This document shows positions 24,112-32,569 of a stretch of 64,000 bases of DNA, one piece after another. The DNA is taken from NCBI RefSeq assembly GCF_009728995.1, contig NZ_VTZW01000016.1:144421-208420 (forward strand), read 5' to 3'. The stretch's first letter is position 1; each line of letters starts with the position of its first letter. The notes beneath the pieces were generated by a model that saw only the letters and a program-made list of their open reading frames with translations, made no database searches and had not been told where the DNA came from. This stretch comes from Streptomonospora sp. PA3. Lineage in GTDB: Bacteria; Actinomycetota; Actinomycetes; Streptosporangiales; Streptosporangiaceae. The translations under genes and the position numbers were made by a program.

Positions 24112-25794
24112 GTGATCGCCCTAGCACAAGAGCAACTGCGGCTGGACGCCAATGCCCTCGACTACGGCCTGCTCGCGCTGTACTTCGTGTTCGTGCTGGG
24201 CATCGGCTTCCTCGCCAAGCGCTCGGTCTCGACCAGCCTTGACTTCTTCCTGTCCGGGCGGTCCCTGCCGGCCTGGGTGACGGGTCTGGCCTTCATCGCG
24301 GCCAACCTGGGCGCCATCGAGATCATCGGCATGTCGGCCAACGGCGCCCGCTACGGCATGGCGACCATGCACTACTTCTGGGTCGGCGCCGTACCGGCGA
24401 TGCTGTTCCTGGGCCTGGTGATGATGCCGTTCTACTACGGCTCCAAGGTCCGCAGCGTCCCCGAGTTCATGAACCGCCGCTTCGGCAAGGCGGCCCACCT
24501 GGTCAACGGCATCAGCTTCGCCGTCGCCCAGATCCTGATCGCCGGCATCAACCTGTTCCTGCTCGCCACCATCGTCGACGCGCTGCTGGGCTGGCCGCTG
24601 TGGCTGTCGCTGGTGGTCGCCGCCGCCATCGTGCTCAGCTACATCACGCTGGGCGGGCTCTCCGCGGCCATCTACAACGAGGTGCTGCAGTTCTTCGTCA
24701 TCGTGGCCGCGCTGCTGCCCCTGACCCTGGCCGGGCTGAACCGCGTCGGCGGCTGGTCGGGCCTGGTCGACGAGCTCTCCCAGACGGACCTGGGCGCGGA
24801 GCAGGCCTCGACGTGGCCGGGCAACGCGCTCACCGGCTTCGAGAGCGACATCCTCAGCGTGTTCGGCATCGTCTTCGGCCTGGGTTTCGTCCTGGCCTTC
24901 GGCTACTGGACGACCAACTTCGTCGAGGTGCAGCGCGCCATGGCGTCCAAGAGCATGTCGGCGGCCATGCGCACCCCCATCATCGGCGCCTTCCCGAAGC
25001 TGTTGATCCCCTTCATCGTCGTCATCCCCGGCATGATCGCGGGTGTGACCGCCTCGGAGATGGTCGCGCTCAAGGCCGGGGAGAACACCAACGTCACCTA
25101 CAACGACGCCATCCTGCTGCTCATGCGCGACCTGCTGCCCAACGGCCTGCTCGGCATCGCGCTCGCCGGGCTGCTGGCGTCGTTCATGGCGGGCATGGCG
25201 GCCAACCTCAGCTCGTTCAACACGGTGTTCACCTACGACATCTGGCAGTCCTACATCGTGAAGGACCGGCCCGACAGCTACTACCTGAACATGGGCCGCT
25301 GGGTGACCATGGGCGCCACCGTGGCGGCCGTGGGCACCGCCTACATCGCCTCGGGCTACTCCAACCTGATGGACTACCTGCAGCAGCTGTTCTCGTTCTT
25401 CAACGCACCGCTGTTCGCGACGTTCATCCTCGGCATGTACTGGAAGCGGATGACCCCGCACGCGGGCTGGAGCGGCCTGGTCTGCGGCACCGCCGCGGCG
25501 ATCGTGGTGTTCGTCCTGGGCGAGACCGGCGTGCTCGGCCTGTCGGCCCAGGGAGCGAGCTTCGTCGGCGCCGGCGCGGCCTTCGTGGTGGACATCATCG
25601 TCAGCGTCGTGGTCACCATGTTCACCCGGCCCAAGCCCGACTCCGAGCTCGTGGGACTGGTGCACTCGCTGACCCCGCGCGAGCAGCGCCGCCCCTCGCA
25701 CAGCGGCGAGGACGCGGGCTGGTACCGCCGTCCGGCGCTGCTCGCGGCCATCGTCGCGGTGATCACCATCGCCCTGAACATCATCTTCGCCTGA
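24112..25794 (+). CDS. Sodium:solute symporter (SSS), sugar-type
   Basis: 560 residues with about 14 membrane helices, longer than the symporter at 16682 and more like the SLC5/vSGLT sugar branch: FFLSGRSLPAWVTGLAFIAANLGAIEIIGMSANG, the GYWTTNFVEVQRAMASKSMSAAMRTPIIG loop, and GLLASFMAGMAANLSSFNTVFTYDIWQSYI. The GTG at 24112 is chosen because it directly precedes the first helix and follows GAGAGGA; the frame is open further upstream without conserved sequence. A 91-residue membrane protein follows 49 bp downstream. Probable Na+-coupled sugar or polyol uptake under the divergent DeoR regulator. Confidence 0.86.
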   Translation: MIALAQEQLRLDANALDYGLLALYFVFVLGIGFLAKRSVSTSLDFFLSGRSLPAWVTGLAFIAANLGAIEIIGMSANGARYGMATMHYFWVGAVPAMLFLGLVMMPFYYGSKVRSVPEFMNRRFGKAAHLVNGISFAVAQILIAGINLFLLATIVDALLGWPLWLSLVVAAAIVLSYITLGGLSAAIYNEVLQFFVIVAALLPLTLAGLNRVGGWSGLVDELSQTDLGAEQASTWPGNALTGFESDILSVFGIVFGLGFVLAFGYWTTNFVEVQRAMASKSMSAAMRTPIIGAFPKLLIPFIVVIPGMIAGVTASEMVALKAGENTNVTYNDAILLLMRDLLPNGLLGIALAGLLASFMAGMAANLSSFNTVFTYDIWQSYIVKDRPDSYYLNMGRWVTMGATVAAVGTAYIASGYSNLMDYLQQLFSFFNAPLFATFILGMYWKRMTPHAGWSGLVCGTAAAIVVFVLGETGVLGLSAQGASFVGAGAAFVVDIIVSVVVTMFTRPKPDSELVGLVHSLTPREQRRPSHSGEDAGWYRRPALLAAIVAVITIALNIIFA

Positions 25795-25843
25795 CCGGAC
25801 GAAGGGCAGAGATGCGCAGAAACGCTGCCAAGGAGGCAATCCG

Positions 25844-26119
25844 ATGAGTGCTGACAGCCCCGGAGGGGGAGGGCGCCAACGCGCCAAGGCCTTCGACGTC
25901 CGGACGATCATCGCGCTGCTGTTCGTCATCTACGGCGCGGTCCTGGTCGTGATGGGCTTCGTGCAGCCCGCCGACGAGGCCAGGCAGGCGGGCACCAACC
26001 TGAACCTGTGGTCGGGCCTGGGCATGCTCGCCTTCAGCGCGGCGATGGGCGGCTGGGTGCTGCTCAAACCGCTGAAGGTGCCGGAGAACCAGGAAGGCGG
26101 GCAGGGACCGCAGAGCTGA
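25844..26119 (+). CDS. Small membrane protein partnered with SSS symporter, 91 residues
   Basis: Two hydrophobic segments, TIIALLFVIYGAVLVVMGFV (about 21-40) and WSGLGMLAFSAAMGGWVLL (about 56-74), with a glycine-rich N-terminus and a short polar tail. It lies 49 bp after the symporter and before a strong terminator, so it is co-transcribed. Small two-helix proteins often follow SSS or related transporters in actinobacteria; a subunit role is inferred. ATG 25844 has AAGGAGG upstream. Confidence 0.7.
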   Translation: MSADSPGGGGRQRAKAFDVRTIIALLFVIYGAVLVVMGFVQPADEARQAGTNLNLWSGLGMLAFSAAMGGWVLLKPLKVPENQEGGQGPQS

Positions 26120-26167
26120 CCCCGCCGCCCCCTCGCCGGGCGCCCCGGCGCCCGAGCCGACCCCGCC

Positions 26168-26218
26168 GCCGCCCGGCGGCCGACCGCTCCAGCGGAACCG
26201 GCCGCCGGGCGGCTTTTT
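26168..26218 (+). terminator. Rho-independent terminator
   Basis: Perfect 15-bp stem GCCGCCCGGCGGCCG (26168-26182) / CGGCCGCCGGGCGGC (26199-26213) followed at once by TTTTT (26214-26218). It ends the symporter operon. Confidence 0.85.
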
Positions 26219-26385
26219 CGCGCCCGTCGGGCACCCGCACCGGCCGCCCGACGGGTGCTGCCGGCGCCTATGGGCGGTGTTTGCCTCCCGAGGGGCGGGG
26301 TAGCGGCCGGTCGCCCCAACGAGCACGGCGGTCGCATCCGCGTGCCCGTCGGCCCGACCAGTGCGTTGCAAGCAGAGGAGAGGCG

Positions 26386-29300
26386 ATGGGCGTTCGCACG
26401 CTGATCGAGTCATGGCCGGTCTACCGGCAGCTGACCGGAGACGACCGATCCGGCCGCGGTGCAGCGGCCAAGTCCGCGGGCAGCCACAAGCTGCGGGCGC
26501 GTACGGCCGAGGCCGACCGGGTCGTGAAGTCGGTCTGCCCCTACTGCGCGGTCGGCTGCGCGCAGAACATCTACGTCCGCGACGAGCAGATCGTGCAGAT
26601 CGAGGGCGACCCCGACTCGCCCGTCAACCGGGGCCGGCTGTGCCCCAAGGGCTCGGCCAGTATGCAGCTCACCACGGGGTCCTCGCGTGAGCACCAGGTG
26701 CTGTACCGGCCCCCGCACGCCTCCGACTGGCAGGAGATCGACCTGTGGGAGGCCATGCACATGGTCGCCGACCGGGTGCTGGAGGCCCGCCGCGAGGGCT
26801 GGCAGGAGGAAGAGAACGGGGCACGGACCTCGCGAACCATGGGCATCGCCAGCCTCGGCGGCGCCGTGCTGGACAACGAGGAGAACTACCTCATCAAGAA
26901 GCTGCTGACCGCGCTGGGCGTGGTGCAGATCGACAACCAGGCGCGGGTGTGCCACAGCTCGACCGTGGCGGGGCTGGGCACCTCGTTCGGCCGCGGCGGC
27001 GCCACCACGTTCATGCAGGACCAGCAGAACGCCGACTGCATCGTCATCGAGGGCTCCAACTACGCCGAGGCCCACCCCGTCGGGTTCCAGTGGGTCATGG
27101 AGGCCAAGGCCCGCGGCGCCGTGGTCATCCACGTCGACCCGCACTTCAGCCGCACCAGCGCACTGGCCGACATGCACGTGCCCATCCGCGCCGGCACCGA
27201 CATCGCCTTCCTCGGCGCCATCATCAACCGCGTCATCAACGAGGAGAAGTACTTCAAGGAGTACCTGCTCAACTTCACCAACGCGGCCACCATCGTCAAC
27301 GAGGAGTTCCGCGACACCGAGGACCTCGACGGGCTGTTCTCCGGCTTCGACGAGGACGCCCGCACCTACGAGGTGAGCAGGTGGCGCTACGAGGGCGCCG
27401 ACATCGCGCCGGCCTCCGGCAAGCGCGACCAGCTCTTCGAGGAGCGCGTCTCCAAGGAGCACGAGCGCTCGCGCCACAGCTGGGGCGGAGCCCGCCCCGA
27501 GCAGCAGGGCTCGGGCGGCGCACCGGTGGGCGGCACTCCCGAAGTCGACCCCACGCTCGAGCATCCGCGGTGCGTGCTCCAGATCCTCAAGCGCCACTAC
27601 TCCCGCTACACCCCGGAGATGGTCGAGCAGATCTGCGGGATCCCCCAGGACGTCTTCAACCGGGTGGCCGACCACCTGATCGAGAACTCCGGGCGCGACC
27701 GCACCTCGGTGTTCTGCTACGCGGTGGGCTGGACCCAGCACACCGTGGGCGCCCAGTACATCCGCACGGCCTCGATCCTGCAGCTGCTGCTGGGCAACAT
27801 CGGCCGGCCGGGCGGGGGCATCCAGGCGCTGCGCGGCCACGCCAGCATCCAGGGCTCCAGCGACGTGCCCACCCTGTTCAACCTGCTGCCGGGCTACATC
27901 CCCATGCCCCACGTGCACGCGGAGGAGACGCTCGACGACTTCATCATCGGCGACGCCGCGGTCAAGGGCTTCTGGTCGAACATGGACGCCTACCTCATCA
28001 GCCTGCTCAAGGCCTGGTGGGGGGACCACGCCACCGAGGACAACGAGTACGCCTTCCAGTACCTGCCGCGCATCAGCGGCTCGCACAGCACCTACGACAC
28101 CGTCATGGAGCAGCTGCGCGGTGTGTGCAAGGGCTACTTCCTGATGGGCGAGAACCCCGCGGTGGGATCGGCCAACGCCCGCGCGCAGCGGCTGGGCATG
28201 GCCAACCTGGACTGGCTGGTGGTGCGCGACTTCTCCCAGATCGAAAGCGCGACCTGGTGGAAGGACGGGCCGGAGATCGAGTCGGGCGAGATGCGCACCG
28301 AGGACATCGGCACCGAGGTGTTCTTCTTCCCCGCGGCCGCCCACACCGAGAAGTCGGGCACGTTCACCAACACCAACCGGATGCTGCAGTGGCACCAGAA
28401 GGCGGTGAACCCCCGGGGCGACGCCCGCAGCGACCTGTGGTTCATGTACCACCTGGGCCGCATCATCAAGGAGAAGCTGGCCGGCTCCACCGACCCGCGC
28501 GACCGCCCCGTTCTCCATCTGACCTGGGACTACCCGCTGGAGGAGGGCGACGAGCCCGACGCGGCCGCCGTGCTGGCCGAGATCAACGGCTACGGGCCCG
28601 ACGGCGAGCACCTCGACGACTACACCCAGCTGAAGAACGACGGCTCGACCAGCTGCGGCTGCTGGATCTACTGCGGCGTCTACGCCGAGGGCGTCAACCA
28701 GGCCGCCCGCCGCAAGCCGCACACCGAGCAGGACTGGGTCGGCTCGGAGTGGGCGTGGGCCTGGCCCAGCAACCGGCGCGTCCTCTACAACCGTGCCTCG
28801 GCCGACGCCGACGGCGTCCCGTGGAGCGACCGCAAGGCGCTGGTGTGGTGGGACGAGGAGCAGCAGAAGTGGACCGGGCACGACGTCCCCGACTTCGAGG
28901 CCGACAAGCGCCCCGACTACGTGCCGCCGAAGGACGCGTCGGGGGTGGAGGCGCTCAGCGGCACCGACGCCTTCATCATGCAGGGCGACGGCAAGGGGTG
29001 GCTCTACGCCCCGGCCGGGCTGGCCGACGGGCCCATGCCGACCCACTACGAGCCGCAGGACTCGCCGTTCGAGAACCTGCTCTACGGCCACGGCCGCAAC
29101 CCGGTCCGCCTGGTCTACCCGCACCCGGAGAACCGATACCACCCCGATCCCGGAACGCCGCAGGCGTCGGTGTTCCCCTACGTGGCGACCACCTACCGGC
29201 TCACCGAGCACTTCACCGCGGGCGGGATGAGCCGGTGGACGCCCTATCTGGCCGAGCTGCAGCCGGAGTTCTTCTGCGAGGTCTCTCCCGAGCTGGCCCG

Positions 29301-29649
29301 CGAGCGCGGCCTGACCCACGGCGACTGGGCCACCATCGTCTCGGCACGCAACGCGATCGAGGCGCGGGTGCTGGTCACCGACCGCATGGTGCCGCTGCGG
29401 GTGCACGACCGCACCGTGCACCAGATCGGCATGCCCTACCACTGGGGCCCCAACGGCTACAGCACGGGCGACGCCTTCAACGAACTCTCCTCGATCGCGC
29501 TCGACCCCAACGTGCACATCCAGGAGGTCAAGGCGCTGACAGTGGACATCCGCCCGGGGCGGCGCCCGCGCGGGCCGGCTCGCCGCGAGCTGGTCCTGGA
29601 GTACCAGGGGTGCGCCGGCATCGACGACCGGACCGGAACGGAGGTGTGA
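26386..29649 (+). CDS. Formate dehydrogenase catalytic (alpha) subunit, Mo/W-bis-MGD, Cys type
   Basis: 1087 residues, the size of FdnG/FdoG-type subunits. The N-terminal [4Fe-4S] site is Cys51, Cys54, Cys58 and Cys86 (VCPYCAVGC ... GRLCPKG). The Mo ligand is Cys189 in QARVCHSSTVAGL, encoded by TGC where E. coli FdnG has selenocysteine; His190 follows as in active enzymes. Later VFFFPAAAHTEKSGTFTNTNR and MPYHWGPNGYSTGDAFNELSS are typical of the family. The first 48 residues hold no twin-arginine signal, so the active site should face the cytoplasm. ATG 26386 has GAGGAGAGG. Formate is oxidised to CO2 and electrons pass to the beta subunit encoded next. Confidence 0.93.
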   Translation: MGVRTLIESWPVYRQLTGDDRSGRGAAAKSAGSHKLRARTAEADRVVKSVCPYCAVGCAQNIYVRDEQIVQIEGDPDSPVNRGRLCPKGSASMQLTTGSSREHQVLYRPPHASDWQEIDLWEAMHMVADRVLEARREGWQEEENGARTSRTMGIASLGGAVLDNEENYLIKKLLTALGVVQIDNQARVCHSSTVAGLGTSFGRGGATTFMQDQQNADCIVIEGSNYAEAHPVGFQWVMEAKARGAVVIHVDPHFSRTSALADMHVPIRAGTDIAFLGAIINRVINEEKYFKEYLLNFTNAATIVNEEFRDTEDLDGLFSGFDEDARTYEVSRWRYEGADIAPASGKRDQLFEERVSKEHERSRHSWGGARPEQQGSGGAPVGGTPEVDPTLEHPRCVLQILKRHYSRYTPEMVEQICGIPQDVFNRVADHLIENSGRDRTSVFCYAVGWTQHTVGAQYIRTASILQLLLGNIGRPGGGIQALRGHASIQGSSDVPTLFNLLPGYIPMPHVHAEETLDDFIIGDAAVKGFWSNMDAYLISLLKAWWGDHATEDNEYAFQYLPRISGSHSTYDTVMEQLRGVCKGYFLMGENPAVGSANARAQRLGMANLDWLVVRDFSQIESATWWKDGPEIESGEMRTEDIGTEVFFFPAAAHTEKSGTFTNTNRMLQWHQKAVNPRGDARSDLWFMYHLGRIIKEKLAGSTDPRDRPVLHLTWDYPLEEGDEPDAAAVLAEINGYGPDGEHLDDYTQLKNDGSTSCGCWIYCGVYAEGVNQAARRKPHTEQDWVGSEWAWAWPSNRRVLYNRASADADGVPWSDRKALVWWDEEQQKWTGHDVPDFEADKRPDYVPPKDASGVEALSGTDAFIMQGDGKGWLYAPAGLADGPMPTHYEPQDSPFENLLYGHGRNPVRLVYPHPENRYHPDPGTPQASVFPYVATTYRLTEHFTAGGMSRWTPYLAELQPEFFCEVSPELARERGLTHGDWATIVSARNAIEARVLVTDRMVPLRVHDRTVHQIGMPYHWGPNGYSTGDAFNELSSIALDPNVHIQEVKALTVDIRPGRRPRGPARRELVLEYQGCAGIDDRTGTEV

Positions 29650-29652
29650 GCG

Positions 29653-30591
29653 ATGGCCTTGGACGAGCAGTCCGGTGTGCGCACGGGCGTGCCCGAGAGC
29701 GCCGCGGGGCCCGAGGACGACCGCCCGCGCATGGGCTTCTTCACCGACACCAGCGTGTGCATCGGCTGCAAGGCCTGCGAGGTCGCCTGCAAGGAATGGA
29801 ACATGGTGCCCGAGGACGGGCTCGACTTCACGGCCATGTCCTTCGACAACAGCGGCGGGCTGGGCGCCGACACCTGGCGCCACGTGGCCTTCATCGAGCA
29901 GCGGGCGCCCCTGGGCGCGCAGGAGACGAACGTGGGCCGGCCTCCGGGCACGCCCGACCCGGTCGATCTGGGCATGCCCTCCTTCGAACTGCCGGGCTCG
30001 GCGACCGGCGAGGACGAGCGCGGCGAGTTCCGCTGGCTGATGTCCTCCGACGTGTGCAAGCACTGCACGCACGCCGCCTGCCTGGACGTGTGCCCCACCG
30101 GATCGCTGTTTCGCACCGAGTACGGGACGGTGGTGGTGCAGGAGGACATCTGCAACGGGTGCGGCTACTGCGTGCCCGCCTGCCCCTACGGCGTGATCGA
30201 CCAGCGCAAGGACGACGGCCGGGTGTGGAAGTGCACGCTGTGCTACGACCGGCTCGGCGAGGGGATGGAGCCGGCGTGCGCCAAGGCGTGCCCGACCGAC
30301 TCCATCCAGTACGGCGACCTGGACGAACTGCGCGAGCGGGCCGACGAGCGGCTGCGCAGCCTGCACGAGGCCGGCATCGAGTCCGCGCAGCTCTACGGCC
30401 GCGACCCCGACGACGGGGTCGGCGGCGACGGCGCGTTCTTCCTGCTGCTGGACGAGCCCGAGGTCTACGGGCTGCCGCCGGACCCGGTGGTGACCACCCG
30501 CGACCTGCCGTCGATGTGGCGCCACGCGGGCGTCGCGGCGGCGGCGCTGCTGGCCGGAATCACCGCGACGTTCATCGGGGGGCGGCGTTGA
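29653..30591 (+). CDS. Formate dehydrogenase iron-sulfur (beta) subunit
   Basis: 312 residues. Four ferredoxin-type cysteine motifs are visible: CIGCKACEVACKEW, CKHCTHAACLDVCPTG, CNGCGYCVPACPYG and CTLCYDR...CAKACPTDS, giving a four-[4Fe-4S] electron wire as in FdnH. A C-terminal hydrophobic helix (VAAAALLAGITATFI) would anchor it to the membrane. The ATG lies 3 bp after the alpha-subunit stop and its end overlaps the next gene, so the three are translationally coupled. Confidence 0.93.
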   Translation: MALDEQSGVRTGVPESAAGPEDDRPRMGFFTDTSVCIGCKACEVACKEWNMVPEDGLDFTAMSFDNSGGLGADTWRHVAFIEQRAPLGAQETNVGRPPGTPDPVDLGMPSFELPGSATGEDERGEFRWLMSSDVCKHCTHAACLDVCPTGSLFRTEYGTVVVQEDICNGCGYCVPACPYGVIDQRKDDGRVWKCTLCYDRLGEGMEPACAKACPTDSIQYGDLDELRERADERLRSLHEAGIESAQLYGRDPDDGVGGDGAFFLLLDEPEVYGLPPDPVVTTRDLPSMWRHAGVAAAALLAGITATFIGGRR

Positions 30592-31664
30592 GCACATCGG
30601 ACGTGACCAAAGAGGGCATCCGCGGCGCCAAGCCCGACCGCGAGGCGATCACCGGCGCGGTCTCGACCCTGGACGGCCACCGGCCCGAGCGGCCGACCGC
30701 GCGCCGGCCCGGCGGCGGCGCCGAGTTCCGCTCCTATTACAACCAGCCGGTGCTCAACCAGATCACCTGGGAGCCGCTCGACATCGCCGGCTACCTGTTC
30801 CTGGGCGGCCTGGCCGGCGCGTCCTCGGTCCTGGCGGCCGGCGCCGACCTGACGGGGCGCCCGGATCTGGCCCGGCCGCTGCGCTACACCGCGCTCGCGG
30901 CCGTCTCCGGCTCGGTCGCGGCGCTCGTCCACGATCTGGGCCGCCCGGAGCGGTTCGTGAACATGCTGCGGGTCATGAAGTGGACCTCGCCGATGAGCGT
31001 GGGCTCCTGGATCCTGGCGGGCTACGGACCGCTGGCGGGCGCGGCGGCGGTCTCGCAGGCCACCGGGGTGCTGCCGGGGCTGGGCCGCCTGGCCGGGCTG
31101 GGCGCCGGCGCGCTCGGCCCGGCCGTGGCCGCCTACACCGCGCCGCTGATCTGCAACACCGCGGTGCCCGCCTGGCACGACGGCTACCGCGAGATGCCGT
31201 TCGTGTTCGTGGGCTCGGGCGCGGCGGCGGCCGGCGGCATGGGCATGATCGCGGCGCCCGTGGCCCAGGCGGGCCCGGCCCGGCGCGCGGGCATCGCCGG
31301 CGCGGTGCTGGAGAACGCCGCCGTGACGGTGCTGGAGAAGCGCATGGGCATGGTCGCCGAGCCCTACAAGGAAGGGCGCGGCGGCATGCTGATGCGCGCC
31401 GCCAAGGCGCTGACCATCACAGGAGCGGTGGGCGCGCTGGCGGGCGGCCGCAGCCGGACGGTATCGGCGATCGCGGGCGCGGCCCTGGTGGCCGGATCGG
31501 CCTGCACCCGGTTCGGGATCTTCAAGGCGGGCCAGCAGTCGGCGGCCGATCCCAAGTACACCGTGATCCCGCAGCGGCAGCGCCTGCGCGACCGGGAGGC
31601 GGCCGAACAGGACGGCGCCGGCGGCCCCGCGCCGAGCGGGCAGGACGCCTCGACCGACTCCTGA
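30588..31664 (+). CDS. NrfD/PsrC-type membrane subunit of formate dehydrogenase
   Basis: 358 residues with several hydrophobic segments: IAGYLFLGGLAGASSVLAAG, the helix with DLGRPERFVNMLRVMKWTSPMSVGSW (a hallmark of NrfD proteins), and TAPLICNTAVPAWHDGYREMPFVF. NrfD subunits have no haem and pass electrons between an Fe-S subunit and the quinone pool. Here it replaces the cytochrome b556 (FdnI). The start is a TTG overlapping the beta-subunit stop (TTGA), or a GTG at 30603. A perfect terminator hairpin follows. The last 40 residues are a polar cytoplasmic tail. Confidence 0.85.
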   Translation: MSTSDVTKEGIRGAKPDREAITGAVSTLDGHRPERPTARRPGGGAEFRSYYNQPVLNQITWEPLDIAGYLFLGGLAGASSVLAAGADLTGRPDLARPLRYTALAAVSGSVAALVHDLGRPERFVNMLRVMKWTSPMSVGSWILAGYGPLAGAAAVSQATGVLPGLGRLAGLGAGALGPAVAAYTAPLICNTAVPAWHDGYREMPFVFVGSGAAAAGGMGMIAAPVAQAGPARRAGIAGAVLENAAVTVLEKRMGMVAEPYKEGRGGMLMRAAKALTITGAVGALAGGRSRTVSAIAGAALVAGSACTRFGIFKAGQQSAADPKYTVIPQRQRLRDREAAEQDGAGGPAPSGQDASTDS

Positions 31665-31675
31665 CCTGCTGTTTC

Positions 31676-31710
31676 GACCGCCCCGGGCCTACCGCGCGCC
31701 CGGGGCGGTC
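31676..31710 (+). terminator. Terminator hairpin after the formate dehydrogenase operon
   Basis: Perfect 13-bp stem GACCGCCCCGGGC (31676-31688) / GCCCGGGGCGGTC (31698-31710) with a 9-nt loop, 12 bp after the NrfD stop. A weak T-rich tail (TGCTGT) follows. Confidence 0.7.
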
Positions 31711-31828
31711 TGCTGTGCGCACGGGCCGCCGCAAGGACGTTTCGGGAAATCCCGCGCGGCGGCGATGAGTTCTTGTGGCCGCCGCGGTCTAAGCTCCCAG
31801 AAACACCGACAGGTTGGGAGCAGGGATC

Positions 31829-32419
31829 GTGCGCATCGTACTCAGCGACTTCATGAGCCTCGACGGCGTCGTGCAGGCACCCGGCGGCGCCGAGGAGGAC
31901 ACCGACGGCGGTTTCGCCCACGGCGGCTGGTCCATGCCCTACTTCGACGCCGACGCCATGGGCTCCTTCATCGGCGGCGCCATGGAGACCACCACCGGGC
32001 TGCTCTTCGGCCGCCGCACCTGGCAGATCATGGCCGACGCCTGGCCCGAGCGCGCGGGCGACCCGTTCGCCGACCACATGAACTCGGTCCCCAAGTACGT
32101 CGCCTCCCGGACGCTGACCTCCGCGGACATGCGGTGGAACTCCACCCTGCTGCCCGCCGACGACGTCTTCGGCGCCGTCGACCGGCTGCGCAAGGAGGGC
32201 GAGGGCGACATCCACGTGATGGGCAGTTCGGACTTCGCCCGGCAGCTCGTGGCGCGCGACCTCGTCGACGAGTACCGGGTGATGATCGAGCCGATCCTGC
32301 TGGGCGGCGGCAAGCGGATCTTCCCCGACGACGGCCGGGCGCGCCCGCTGCGCCTGGTCTCCACCCAGACCGCGTCCACCGGGGTGCTGCTGTGCACCTA
32401 CCGGCCCGCGGGCGAGTAG
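31829..32419 (+). CDS. Dihydrofolate reductase-family (RibD C-terminal domain) protein
   Basis: 196 residues from GTG 31829. RIVLSDFMSLDGVVQAPGG at the start, LLFGRRTWQIMADAWP, and DIHVMGSSDFARQLVARDLVDEYRVMIEPILLGGGKRIF match the DHFR-like RibD_C family (YyaP/YwjB type). NADPH-dependent reductase activity is likely; the substrate is not known and true DHFR activity should not be assumed. It stands alone between the formate dehydrogenase operon and the convergent NDH-1 operon. Confidence 0.87.
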   Translation: MRIVLSDFMSLDGVVQAPGGAEEDTDGGFAHGGWSMPYFDADAMGSFIGGAMETTTGLLFGRRTWQIMADAWPERAGDPFADHMNSVPKYVASRTLTSADMRWNSTLLPADDVFGAVDRLRKEGEGDIHVMGSSDFARQLVARDLVDEYRVMIEPILLGGGKRIFPDDGRARPLRLVSTQTASTGVLLCTYRPAGE

Positions 32420-32529
32420 CCCGTCGCGGCGGACGGCTCGGCCGGGGCGGACGGCGGCCCCGGCCCTGGCCGTCTGCTCTGGGACGATCCCCGCGATCCG
32501 TTCCGGATTCGGTGAAAGTCCCCGTGGCG

Positions 32530-32569
32530 GGCTGAGCCGCGGGCGGTGCTCCCCGCCCGCGGCTCAGCC
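32530..32569. terminator. Bidirectional terminator shared with the end of nuoN
   Basis: A perfect 17-bp stem (32530-32546 with 32553-32569, core GAGCCGCGGGCGG / CCGCCCGCGGCTC) and 6-nt loop. It overlaps the stop codon of nuoN on the reverse strand and lies 110 bp after the DHFR-like gene. Confidence 0.65.

Noticed and set aside
26950-26956. Selenocysteine codon in the formate dehydrogenase
   Set aside because: The codon at the active site reads TGC (Cys189), not TGA, and no SECIS-like hairpin is needed.
26410-30597. Very long reverse-strand open frame (almost 1400 codons) opposite the formate dehydrogenase genes
   Set aside because: Its translation is His/Val/Gly/Arg-rich without domains, and it is a by-product of G/C-biased third positions in the real forward-strand genes. 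The same applies to the long antisense frames opposite the dehydratase, nuo, YcaO and conjugation genes.
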